Positions 13,397 through 25,101 of a DNA stretch of 64,000 bases are shown here, piece by piece; positions within the stretch are counted from its first letter, which is position 1, and each line of letters opens with the position of its first letter. The DNA comes from Mercurialis annua (Eukaryota; Streptophyta; Magnoliopsida; Malpighiales; Euphorbiaceae), in the NCBI RefSeq assembly GCF_937616625.2, contig NC_065573.1:5161001-5225000 (forward strand), given 5' to 3'. The position numbers and the translations under genes are program-made. Under the pieces are notes generated by a model. The model ran no database searches and was not told where the DNA came from. It saw only the letters and a list, made by a program, of their open reading frames with translations.

Positions 13397-13418
13397 GTCT
13401 CGCCTGACTTGGGATCGC
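12613..13418 (-). rRNA. Degenerate 5' fragment of 26S rRNA gene
   Basis: The minus strand reads the first ~800 nt of plant 26S rRNA: the start near 13418 (tcccaagtcaggcg), ccgctgagtttaagcatatc at about 13373-13392, and the ttgaaattatcgggagggaa region near 13010. It stops at gttcgagtgagagcatgc near 12613. Many differences from the conserved sequence are G-to-A or C-to-T changes, for example ctaggaatagcccaac where ccgggaagagcccagc is usual. That pattern fits deamination of methylated, silent DNA. It is an isolated, single, truncated copy next to ITS2, so it is a pseudogene fragment and not part of an active rDNA array. Confidence 0.92.
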
Positions 13419-13503
13419 GGTCGAAGCGCGTCCTTAGGACATCCTAGGGTCAAGGAATGTTCCGACAGCTAAGAACAACGCACGACTTTTTCAGAGTTAC
13501 ACA
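13419..13503 (-). other. 3' part of ITS2 joined to the 26S fragment
   Basis: About 85 bp upstream of the 26S start on the minus strand is contiguous with it in the rDNA order ITS2 then 26S. It contains gtccttaggac and aacaacgcacgac-like ITS sequence. It ends abruptly at LTR-like DNA. Confidence 0.6.
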
Positions 13504-13655
13504 AAAATGCTGAATTTTTTTATAAGGCCCACAAGTGATGACGGACCAAACCTAAAGTTTATTCAACAAGTCAAATAATACCACTAAAGCACAAAAACAA
13601 TCAATCTAACAGTGGAATTTACAATAAAAAGAAAGAGAAAATAAGGGGTATTACA
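13504..13655 (-). mobile_element. LTR fragment (outer ~150 bp)
   Basis: It ends on the plus strand with ggggtattaca, the family LTR terminus, and is followed by internal sequence with the aaattcgtcctcgaattta block that also follows the LTRs at 20455 and 40543. It reads as the start of a minus-strand 3' LTR whose remainder is lost at the rDNA junction. Confidence 0.7.
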
Positions 13656-14574
13656 TTCTTCATACCTTAAATAAAATTCGTCCTCGAATTTAACACAACA
13701 CAACTCACGTAAAGCATATTTTAAAACTATATGTTGTCCGAACAAAACCGAACATAGCCAACGTAAAAATACATAAACATGACACCCGAAGTAATCAAGG
13801 AAAGCAATTTAACAATACCGCATAACGGACTCCGTCTCCTAAGTATACTCCTCAACCGAGTGACCAACCCAAATTAACTGAAACCATAGGGATGTTCCTT
13901 GAATGATGACTCAAAACTACCATTCATATAAATCAACAATCTCAAATGGTCACAAAAGTAACAATACTAACTTCCATTCAGCATAAAACGATAACATCCT
14001 TTTTAGGTGAAACCAAACGAAGGAAAACAATATCTCTTACATAAAACTCGACTGGAATCCTTATGATAAATCAAGAATGAAACCTCAAATCTCTGTCAAA
14101 AGATACCTCTAAACAGAAATTCAACTCGTAGATAAATCAACACAAATGTGAACAATAAATATTTTCCAACTGAGAATCACAATAACTCTTTACAAGGACG
14201 ACTTACAAAACTAGCTAAAGTCTTAATGATTACCAACTCCATATTATCAAAGAGCAAGATCAAGCCCAAAGCTCAAACTGTAGTTCTTATAACATCAATT
14301 TTATCGTTTTAGCCATGAACATAGAAAAACACAAACTGATATAATCTTGTGTTCTGCAACACTTACTCCCTTGTCCATTTACAACAATCCAGACACCAAA
14401 ATAATCGATAATAATACAAAAAAATTAAATAATATTTCGGCCAAAAACAAAACTACAAGAATCATCAAGTTCAACGTTTATCACCAAAATTTGATTATAC
14501 CATCAACTCCCTGGATCGTAAAACACAAACACTCATACTTGATTCAAAATAAAACGTGAACTTATCATTATAAC
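13656..14574 (-). mobile_element. Internal remnant of a minus-strand Ty3/LARD element
   Basis: Just inside the LTR lies a weakened polypurine tract and the conserved attcgtcctcgaatttaaca block. 13811-13870 encodes, in reverse, the decayed pol tail (GHSVEEYT, a stop, then ETESVMR). 14155-14225 is similar to 21060-21130 of the 17.6-28 kb element, so the non-coding interior was shared. No primer binding site lies next to the LTR at 14575, so most of the interior is deleted. Confidence 0.65.
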
Positions 14575-16262
14575 TGTCATAACCCAAATTTGAGGGTCGA
14601 GACAGGCGCTAGGGAATGGGAGTGGTAGCTCCGAAACCCGTAGCAAGCCTAAGATCAAACAAACTTTACTCAATACGATCAAACATACATAGATCAAAAT
14701 CGGAAGCAGAATTATGTATATATAAACATAATATTAGAGTACAATACAAACATCTATTTGATACATAAACATCATAGTAATTTTGACATCTACGGACTAC
14801 TGCAATGCTAAGAATACTCAAAGCTTTCAAACTTTGACTTCCGGATCAAAGAATGGAAGCTCGACCTCCTCAATTACTCAAAGCCTGAAAAGAAAACACT
14901 GTAGGGATGTCAGTCGACACTGAGTGAGTTCGTATTTACACAAGGTATTATAAATACAAATCGCTTAAACATATGTCCAAACATATAACAAAACAAAACA
15001 AACATCCGATCTGATCGGAACCCTAATCTTATAACAATACTAAACTAGGCATTTCCTAGTATTCACAAGAAATAAAGATTTCTTAATCTTGATGGTAGGT
15101 TACGGGATAGTTCAACCAAGTCTACAAATACCATCTAGTACATTCCCAACATAGTTCAACCAAGGTGACTCGTATCATCACTCAAATCCAACGATCGATA
15201 TGAGTCCCGGGATAATTCAACCAAGGTGACTCGTTAGATACAGGTCGCGGGGTAGTTCCACAAAGCTGACCCCTGTATCTCACACAAAGCAGTTAGTCTA
15301 ATTTTATTTGGTAAGACTAACCTGAAACTGGTGATCACACAGCTTATTGACACCCAATAGGTAGCTCATTTCTTCAGATCGTGAAACCAAACATCCAACT
15401 TCACAAACAAACTACTATACACCAAATATCGTATCAAAACCATATCAAACATATTGCAAAATCATAGAATACGCAATCATCCAAATTAAAAAAACAATTT
15501 ATAAAAATAATATGCAAAGTAAATAGCAAACTCACAAAAACCGCTATTTCCAGTTAACCACGTATCAAAACCGTCAAGTTCCTTTTCAATAGCTGGATAA
15601 CACGTCGGTTTCTTAGAATCTAATCCTCCGAATTCCAAAATCTTTAACAAAGAATTTTCCGAGATTTGAACGGCGAAAAAATTGATCGAAACACGACGAA
15701 CCGAATATGTCATTTTGGGCCGAACTCTAAGTTATGTATTCAATATATTTTTCGGCCAAATTTTGCTAAGCAAAATCGGTAGAGTCAAAGAGCACGTCGA
15801 TATCTTCGATTTGACATAAAGAACATCGAATTCCGATATCAAAATAGAGAGATATCGATCAAACAAGCTTGATCTATCTTAACCGCTTTTCAGAGGATAT
15901 GTCGATTAGAGAAGAATGAACTATAAATGCTCCTACATATATATAGATATAAACCTTGCCACGTGTCAGTGTGCATGCTTGCCACGTGTTGCTGCGCATG
16001 TGGACCACGCGTTGCCATGCAAGCGCGCCACATATCGCCACGTGTCGCAGTGCACGCGCGCCGCGCGCCGCCGTGCCCGCGCGCCGCGTGTATCCCCTCA
16101 CGCATCGCCACGTGTATCCACTCACGCATCGCCACTTGTCTCCACTCACACGTCGCCATTTATCCTTAATCGTAATCTTCTATATCCTTTAATTTTTTAC
16201 GTCAAAAATTCCGTATTTCGACGTTTTAAATTTGGGATTTTGTCCGAAACTTTTAGCTCTCT
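14575..16262 (-). mobile_element. Truncated LTR of a third Ty3/LARD subfamily
   Basis: It starts on the plus strand with TGTCATAACCC, then ggcgctagggaatgggagtg and ccgaaacccgtagcaagcct, almost the same as the LTR start at 37472. It lacks the opposite terminus; recognisable similarity stops near ttttgtccgaaac (16236-16248). It is related to the plus-strand LTR at 49423. It carries a GC-rich G-box cluster and a TATA-like box. Confidence 0.75.
15935..16160 (-). promoter_or_regulatory. LTR promoter: TATA-like box with G-box cluster upstream
   Basis: On the minus strand a tatatctatatatatg box (about 15937-15952) is preceded upstream by about 200 bp of GC-rich degenerate repeats. Four copies of gccacgtgt (near 15959, 15980, 16037 and 16108) contain the G-box CACGTG, bound in plants by bZIP and bHLH factors. 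Further degenerate copies (ccacgcgt, gccacttgt, cacgtcgcc) surround them. The location fits the U3 part of the LTR. Activity is inferred. Confidence 0.5.
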
Positions 16263-17563
16263 GTGAGCGGAGCGGGGTTCGGGGGCCGCTCGCCCAAGGT
16301 TTATGGTTGACTTTTCAATCTGGAAATGGTTTGTAAAATGGAGTTGCCACCTAGTTCAACTAGAAAATACCTTTTAACTGATTAGATACTCGCCTCCGGT
16401 AAAACTATCGTGCATCAGACAAAAGAGTAGGGTTCAAGGACCTCCCCGAGACTCTTGTTCTTGGCTTATCTGTTACCCGATTTATTTACTGGACATATTC
16501 GTTTTTATCTCATCTCAACAGTATGTGCAGTTCACAAGATATAAAAGTTGAAAATAAACAGGGATGAAAGAAGTAAACAGGTTTGACCCGCATATGACTC
16601 GATCTGGACTGACATTTGAGGCAAGTAGCAAGTACTCATAAACATACATCTAACCTTAGAGGTTTCTAGCAAATAGCAAAAGTCTGGCTAGTCTGGATAT
16701 TTTACATGCACAAAGCCTAAAATCGGATGTATAACTGCGATTAATTTATTTTATTAGGTGAGTCTTGAAAAACCTATAAAATCATTACTACATTTTTGTA
16801 TTAGTCCTACGAGTCTAAGTGATGGGCTGGAATTGGATTAATGGGCTAATTTTAGGTGATTAATTGTTTATACACTATGTTACATATTTGGACTTCTGAG
16901 TCTGTTTTTCTTCGTTCTCACTCGTTTCAACTCCGTTTCTCATGCAAAAGTAGTCGAAACCGTATAAAATTGAACAAGGAATCCAAATATAGCATAATCG
17001 AAGTGTTTAAAACTCATTTAAACAAATTTATTTTTCTGGACAGCAACTCAAAAATAAGCTTTTTAATGGCAAAAACGCTTAAAAACACCTAGAAACATGC
17101 ATTTTAAGGCACCTAATCGAGTGTTTTTGGGGGTTTGAAAAACAGCTACTTATAGTGATTAACATGCTTTTCATCGAATTTTATGGCGATTTGGCAATTT
17201 AATGATTAAGCTAATTATAGCAATTTTATGGCTAAAATTAACACATATGCTAACAATAAACCCTAAAATACACAATTACAACAATTATGATATTCATGGC
17301 ATGGAAAATCAAAGGAATAATTATAGAGGGTCCTCATAATTACCGGTCTGAATTCTTGGCTCGTTTGCTAGCGAAGTGGATGCAGAATCCAGCTTCGAAT
17401 CTGTGCGGATGTTGCGTTCTTGAAGAATTAACACGTATTTAGTGTTTTTAGTGTGTGTGCGTGTGTGGTGGCCGAATTCTACTGTCCGATTTGTAGGGTT
17501 TGTGTGCCACCTTAAACCAGGCTGGCTTAAGGCTGCATTTCTAGTGGTTATGAGTGACTTAGG
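16263..17563. other. Non-coding DNA with Tat-LTR-like motifs
   Basis: No credible gene. Motifs ggagttgccacc (about 16342) and ggggttcgggggccgctcg (16274-16292) resemble, in opposite orientation, ggtggcaactcc and ccccgttcgcgagg near 36050-36125. I therefore read it as a Tat-type LTR relic. The target site of the 17569 element lies at its right end. Confidence 0.45.
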
Positions 17564-17568
17564 GTTTC

Positions 17569-20455
17569 TGTCACGACCCATTTTCATGAATCGCGACCGG
17601 CGCTAGGGTATGGGTAATGTAGTACCAAAACCCGTAGCTAGCCTTTCAATTAACAAAATAAACACATAAACCTGCAGAAAACCAATGCTCGGGGGCAACC
17701 GAGACTTCAGCCTAAATCTAGCAGGTATAATATTCAACAGATAATATAACATGCTTATCCAATTCCGAGTCTAAAATAGGCATAACATAAATAATCCGAA
17801 ATAACTACATAACATGCCAGAGCAATATAACTAGTCAGACCAATCCGACAAACAACTGTAACAATAAATAAGACGTCTAGTCAACTACTGCGGTCTAAGA
17901 ATAAAATAGTTTGACAGATTATCAAAATAAATGGAACCTCCGAGGAAAAGTAAATGCGGAGATCACCAGACTCTCTCAGATCATAACCCTGGGAAAAATT
18001 GGGAAAACAACGGGGTCAGATATACTGAGATGAGTTCATACCACTATTTACATTTATTAAGTGGAAAACCTTTAAAACGTTTAAAACATTTAATAACGAT
18101 ATTACAGATAATAGTTGGAACCCTAATCCACAATTCTAAATAATAAACATAATCCAATAGGTCTGGTCCCGAGAGCTGAGCTATACCGAGTTACCACTGA
18201 CCACACTTATACCAGAGTCCCGAGAGCTGAGCTACACCGAGTTACTCTACCTGGTCCCGAGAGCTATGCTCACACCGAGTTACCACATTTCCATATATAC
18301 CTTACCCAGATCAACACCGGTGCGCACGCAGTCCTAATGATGCCCATTAGGTAGCATGTTCCAACTACGAGCCATAATATAAAAACAGTTCGAAATATAC
18401 GTACAGTATATATATTTAATATTAAAATAACAATTTACTTAATAAAGCGGTAAATAGTAAATATAAACTCACTGCTTGCTAATCCACGTGAAATACCGGC
18501 AAGCAACTAACTCTGGTTCGCCTCTGAAGCACGAACAGTAGACGAGTCTAGACAAATAAAATAATTATTAAAATCAGACCCTAACTCTAAAGAGTACTAG
18601 ACACCACATAGGACTAGCACATATAACATGTCGGAATAAACAATCCAAAGCACACACAAATATAATCAATAGGTAATAAAGCCCAATTAAAACAAGTCTA
18701 TTGAGTTCCCGCTTAAAATCCAATTCATAGATATTATTTAATAACTTTAAATAATAAATAATTTCCAAATAGTGGGTTAGCCGAGTTACCAATAATTACC
18801 AAGCTAACCTCACTGGTCGGGTGACCCAAGTCTAACCCGACTCAAAACAATTATCAATATAAACCCAAGTTTATATTTATAAAATAAATTAACAAAATAA
18901 TAATCCATTTTAAAAGAGGAACTCAATAACTTCAATTTCAAGTAACCCAAGTTACAACCCCAAAAACTCAATCATATTAAGCTAATAAAAGTTTAGGGAC
19001 TAAATCGTACTTTTGCCAATTAGGGACTAAATTGCACTTTAGCCAATTTGATTTCCAAAAAATCAAATTAATTACTTTTATTTACAATTAATACAAAATA
19101 CAAAGTTATAAATCAAAAATCCACTTAATTAAGTTATAGAAATAAGTTCAGGGGCTAAATTGTAATTTAGCCAATTTATACCAAATCGAAATTCAAAGTT
19201 AAATAAAATTACCCGAGTAATTATATCAACTTAAATTTATAAACAACTTTCGTTTTAAATATTTAATTTGAAAATCAAAATAAAATCCAAGTTATTAGGT
19301 ACTATTTAACTTTAAGGATTAATTTGATTTAAACAAAATAATTACATAACTAACATAGCCATTTGACCATCTTCTCATTTCAAAACAACATGAAACCCGC
19401 CTACCTCATGAACATCAATAAGCCAAAAACTCCATTGTTAATCCTACTGAACCTTACTTTAATCACAAAACCTACTTAAATCTTTAAACAACTTAGAGAC
19501 AATGATCATAAGACATTAATCATAATCTAGCAACAACCATATGAGGATAATACGGCAATCACACAACAATACACTTTCAAACCAAGCCGACGAAGAGAAC
19601 CGCCGGAATTCCTAGAGATTCAACTACGATTTCGCAATTTATCATCACTGAACGATTAATACCCGCAAGCCCAGATATTATAATCATAGATAAGCAAAAA
19701 CCAAATCCAAAACTCATGCAAGGAATCGGCAGCAACATACAAAGCATGAACAGAAAACATAGCAACCAGAAACGATAAAACGGGATTGATTAGAACGAGA
19801 TCGACGGCGTACCGTTCAGCGAAATTGAGGTAGGAAAACGTAGATACGTGAGTCTAGATCGTCTGGAATCAAACGGTTCTGATTTCGATTAAGAAACGAG
19901 CAAGAACGAATCAGAAAACCGAAGGACGTTTCAAGAGAAAACTGAAATCAAATGAATCAAGGATACTTACTGAACAGCGATCTTTGGTGGATGATTACGG
20001 CTTCGTTTCTCAGCGAAAGAACAAACGAAAAACGTCTAGGGCTACCTTGCAGCGTGATCTAGGTTTTCTGTTTAGAAGTCGCTTTTAAATAACGAGTGGA
20101 AGCGGGCCGTAAACGAGGTCGAAAAGGGCCAAACGAAGGGGTCCTATGGGCTGAGTGATTCCCGAACGGGAATGGCCTTTCAGGCCATGATTCCCGTTCG
20201 GGAATGCCTGGTCTCGAACGAGACCAGGCCCAAAAATGAGATTCCCGTTCGGGAATTTCAATTCCCGAACGGGAATGACTAAATTCTAATTTTTTTTAAT
20301 TTTGATTTAAAAAAATAATTGGTTAAACCAATAAAATCACACCCAAACCAAACAACTCGAACCAAGCCACTAATATCGAAATTACTTCAAAACGACCGGG
20401 AAAAATGTCGGAATTAAATGTAAAAAAAAAATGTAAAATTTTACGGGATATTACA
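17569..20455 (-). repeat. 3' LTR of the LARD-like element
   Basis: 2887 bp, TGTCACGACCC...ATATTACA on the plus strand. Near-identical to 25102-27987. On the minus strand a palindrome cluster (20158-20277) sits just upstream of a TATA-like tatttaaaag (about 20086-20096), so this end probably holds the promoter region. Confidence 0.95.
20158..20277. repeat. Cluster of GC-rich palindromes in the LTR
   Basis: In 120 bp: attcccgaacgggaat, atggcctttcaggccat (20172-20188), attcccgttcgggaat, a perfect 22-bp palindrome at 20207-20228 centred on ctcgaacgag, and two more attcccg palindromes. The repeats are also inverted copies of each other. The other LTR carries the same cluster at 27691-27809 with one substitution. 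Confidence 0.9.
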
Positions 20456-20465
20456 TTCTCCCCAA
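20456..20465 (-). other. Polypurine tract
   Basis: On the minus strand ttggggagaa directly precedes the LTR start tgtaatatcc. It is identical to the core of the tract at 2982-2992. Confidence 0.85.
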
Positions 20466-20573
20466 CTAATTAAAAATTCGTCCTCGAATTTAACACGACA
20501 AGTAATATCACACCAGAACAACACGTAACACAAGTGAAAATCATAAAAGCCACAGAAACCAAGATATCGTACC

Positions 20574-20962
20574 TCACGGAAATAGAAAAGGATAGCGATT
20601 CCGCATATCCAACTCGGTCTCCCAAGTACACTCCTCTACAGAATGATTGCGCCAGAGAACTTTGACCATCGGAATCTCCTTGTTCCGCAATTTACGCACC
20701 TGCGTATCAACAATCTCAACTGGCTGTTCCTCATAGGAAAACTCCTGGTCAATCTCAACACTCTGGGCACAATCACGTGCGAAGGATCAAAAATGCACTT
20801 TCTCAACATAGAAACGTGAAACACAGGATATACTAACGACATGTCTGGCGACAGAACCAGACGATAAGCCACAGCTCCAATCCTCTCTGAAATTTCATAA
20901 GGACCAATATACCTCGGCGCCAACTTTCCTTAACGCCAAAACGAACCTCTAATCCCAAATCT
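20574..20962 (-). pseudogene. pol: Broken integrase C-terminus (Ty3 chromovirus type)
   Basis: The minus strand encodes PRYIGPYEI, ERIGAVAYRL and YPVFHVSMLRK, the conserved region that ends plant Ty3 integrases, then in another frame EEQPVEI, LRNKEIPMVKVLWRNHSVEE and a terminal YPFLF motif with a TGA stop at 20574-20576. A frameshift near 20770 separates the two parts, and a stop replaces the residue before GKLAPRY. No catalytic core is present. The tail type is that of Tekay/Del-like chromoviruses; this is a fossil, not a working protein. Confidence 0.85.
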
Positions 20963-23900
20963 GAAACTGATTTGCAATATAACGATTACAACACACATAA
21001 GCGTAAAATTTGGATCCTATCAATTCGGTGCTCCAACAATCACTCGATCAATACAATGTGAATAATCAACAATTATTCAACTGGGAGCCACAATTACTCT
21101 ATACCGGAGTGGTTTCCAAAACCAGTTCGAGACCTAACTATTATAAAATTTCCAATGTCCACTATAAGACTAAGCGCTAACTCAACTATTGTTCTCCAAA
21201 ATCTAAACTCTTTAGCCTTAACAAAACAATAACACTGCAACATAGCTGTCAGAATCTATCGTTCTAAAATAATTTCTTATATCCTCTTATAATATCTCGA
21301 CATCAAAATGACCGACATCAAAACCCAATAACTTCAGATAATATTTCGGTTCCCAAACAAACATTATAATAATCATCTAATCTTAACGATTGGTACCAGC
21401 TCGATAATACTATTAACTTGTGAAACAACAACACAAAAACTCATATCGCAATTCAGAGAAAAGTGAACCTCTCTCATGATAACAAAATAAATTCTATATC
21501 AATGATAGCCAATATCCATCATAATGATTCTTCCAATCACCCAGAAATATAACGCCACGACTACTCTGAACATTGACTGCATCTGACAACATAAAATTTT
21601 GTCGCCCCTTACCACGGGTTCAACAGCTGACCCAACTATATCCATCATTACGATAATACCCTCTATAACAAAATCAATCAACCTATTTCAGTTGTCGAAA
21701 CCTATTAACCGCGATTTCGATTTTTAAATCAACTACCTCATATAACAAAATCGAATTCAAATCCTCAAAATTATTCAATCAATTGACTACAGCCTCGTAT
21801 ACAACGAGAGATCAAAACGATCAGATTGTTAGTTATGCTCAAAACCAACTCCTGTGGGTATAAAATCTTTTAATATCAAATATTTTATACACAAAAAGAA
21901 TTTCCACTTTGATTAAAAGACTCTACGTCTTACACCTCCTTTTCATTCGAAATCAAAATACCCTTACCGTTGAAAAACCATCGGTTTTGCAAACCCTTGA
22001 AAAAATTTCAAGACCTCCACATTTAAATCCGAAATTTCCTCTTACTTTCCAATACATTTGCAAATCTATAAAACAGTTTAATTGACAAAATTTTATGTTC
22101 CTTTTAATTCAAACTTGCTAATACGCTTTTTTAATAATTTATACTTAAAAAAAAAACCAACTGTGGCAGAATTTTCCGTATTCAAAATACACATTGATGT
22201 TTCAAGCATCCCAAAATTTTTAAGTCGCTTCTAAATTTTTTTTTCAAACAAAAACAAAATTGAAGAAATCGCTCAAGCAAAAAAAAAAAAAATTTATTAT
22301 CCCTTTTGAATCAATTTTGACAAAAATTCTCCATTTCCTCAGAAAGATAAAATCAGCAATGTAAATTTCTAGTTTATAAACATTCCTTATATCAATACAC
22401 CAAAATTCTTTGGACAATTTCAAATCTGAAAAGATAAAGTTTCGTTTAAAACAAAAATATAGTGTATATACACACATGGAGCATAACCAACATCCTTAAT
22501 CCACAAATCCTTAATTATCATGAAGCTTACTATTCTAAAATACACTATACCGCACTTAGCACAACTATATCTCGAGCGCAACCTCAAAATCATTCTTACT
22601 CGTAACCACAAGATTCTGATTCTACAGACCAACGCTTTCAACGTAAACATCCAATAATCATCACTATCATCACAGAGTATTTGTCTAGCTACCTTTCGGT
22701 ATCAGTTTTAAAATCATTTGAAATTCCACAACTTTATAAATATATTTACCCCAAAGGGACTCGCGAGATTATTTCAAAATATTTTTTTTTTTTTTCAAAA
22801 CACTTTATTGATAAAATCCATTTTACATAATTGTGCGTCAGGGTGATGACATCTCTCATCCCCAAAGAGTTGCATCCAACCCTAATCATTTCTATGCACG
22901 TGATGCATGTACTATTATGCATGTATCAATTATTAATTTATCTTTATTTAGTGAACATACTTTATGCTCAATGCAATCCTATTCGTGACATTTAAAATGC
23001 ATGTTCATGCTATGTCTGGGCACAATTACGTGTTGAAAATATTTCAAATATTTTAACAAATCAACCTTTGAAATCCATTTCCCAATAAATCATTTGCTAG
23101 ACGTTACACTCTGTGAGATGCACTCGATGACCTCAAAATATTTCTCAAAATTTTCTTACTTGCACATAGCAACCTTCGATGCTATACAACAATTCCTCAT
23201 AAAAACTTCATTACAACTCTATTATAAAAAGTATCTAACTAACCTCAATCCAGACTGAGCATATAACCAAAGAAAATAGCACATAAAATATGTTCCTATA
23301 AAATTTACCGCCAGCTCCCGCATCGCATCATCAGACTTGATGGAAACACCAGTGTACTAATACATCGATCTATCTTTTCGGTTCAGAGTTTGCAATACCC
23401 ATCCTAGGATAATCAGAAATCATCAACCAATCCAAAGGAAGTACCTCCCTTGTATTCCTCGATATCGAAACCCAAGGGTTTCGATCCACAAAACAGAAAT
23501 AGTAAAGCCCCGCGCAACCCAAAACCGAAACAAAAGGGAAACAAGATTTAAAAGAATATCTTACTCAAAGGTCAAAACTATACATCAAGGTAAGCCAACC
23601 ATAACCACATGATTAGATCATCTCACGTGCTGCACCGCACGAAGAGACAAAACTAAAACAATCAACTTAGTCCAACAGACAAGCGAGTTATAAAACACAA
23701 ATTCTGTTCACAAGATAACAAATATGTAAATCGCAAACCACGTAACCATGCCATCGAACACAATTAACTCAAGCATACTTAAAACAAATCAGGATATGCC
23801 ACAACATTTCCTTGAAATCTCATTACAAATTTACCATGTAATTATATCGCCCTTTAATAGTACGCTTCAAAATTCGTTTTAAAATTAAAAATAAATACAA

Positions 23901-25085
23901 AAACTTTCAAATTTTGCTGAGCCCCAAGGTTATAACAAAATCACAGTTTGTAAAAATCTCTTCTTATTAACCAGTTGTTTTAGAACGTATACTCAAGTAT
24001 CTCAGACAATAAAATTATCGAGCTAACTGAGTCATTACAGCTACCAAGCTCAACTCCTAAATTTTTTTTTTGGTGACCCAAGTCGAACCCAAAACAATCG
24101 TTTATAAAACGTATTTAAAATATTTATAAATCCGGAAAAGTATTTTAATAAAATGTCCATCCCTTCAAATTTTGGGAGCTCAATTTAAACCAACCGCTAA
24201 ACGGTAATTTAAAACTCAAGTGAGAAATCTTTGATTTCAACCATCTATTCTGTAAATCCAAAAAATTTAAAATGCTGGCATACTACAGCATGATAAAATA
24301 ACTTCAACGTTAAATTCTTAAAACAATGACTTATCTCATAAAACATCATTAGAAACCATCGCTTGTTAACACCAGACCAAACATAATATTTCAAAATATT
24401 TACTGGCAACTCAACCAAAAACCATCTTTTAAGAATTTAAAATTAAATTTCTCTTATAAATCTATGTCGAAATACAAATCGGATAAAACAATATTCTCGA
24501 TAAAAATCTCCAAATCAACATGTGGTCAAACAATGCATGACCATCAAACACGTTTTAAGGTTTAATCCAAAATCTCTTTAATTGAAAAATAAGGCTAACG
24601 TCCAACATACGATCACATTTAACATCAACAATTGAGGCCAAAGCCAAGATGTACTTTATTAACAAGGCAAAGGCAGTTCAACGCATCACGTAAAATAACT
24701 GTAACATTACCATAAATTCTAAATCGTTTTAGGCATAAACGACAAGTCTTATCAAACATCATACCCAAGTATGAGTCTTTAGGAAAATTTACCAACCTAT
24801 GATTTCCCGAGAAATCAAAAGCAATTATAATCACCCAAGTGAAATAATCTCAACATGATAAAACACAGCAATTAACATCCAAGTGAAATAAATTGTCAAT
24901 CAAAGCATCAATACCAAATAAGGACTGACAGACATCACCTATAGGATGTAGGCTGAAGGTTTGAAAACAAATGATGACGTTTAAAAGACAAGACACGAAT
25001 CCTAATTCCGCAGTAGTTCCTAAGACACAAACATACTTAACAGAGTAAACACATAGCAAGCAAATGGCCTTGGTTTGAAACCAAA
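20963..25085 (-). mobile_element. Non-coding interior of the LARD-like element
   Basis: About 4.1 kb without coding capacity on either strand. Short blocks are shared with the second LARD-like element: 22832-22860 with 44582-44609, 23013-23027 with 44608-44622, and 24992-25024 with 44939-44979. The 21060-21130 block is also shared with the relic at 14155-14225. Such conservation in non-coding DNA suggests signals needed for mobilisation, which is inference. Confidence 0.7.
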
Positions 25086-25097
25086 GCTCTGATACCA
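25086..25097 (-). other. Primer binding site for initiator tRNA-Met
   Basis: The minus strand reads tggtatcagagc four bases after the end of the 5' LTR. This is the standard complement to the 3' end of plant initiator tRNA-Met. Confidence 0.92.
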
Positions 25098-25101
25098 AGT
25101 T

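Noticed and set aside
15916..16266. Several overlapping open frames on both strands
   Set aside because: They result from the GC-rich repeat cluster in an LTR. Their residues are repetitive His/Arg/Ala without domain structure.
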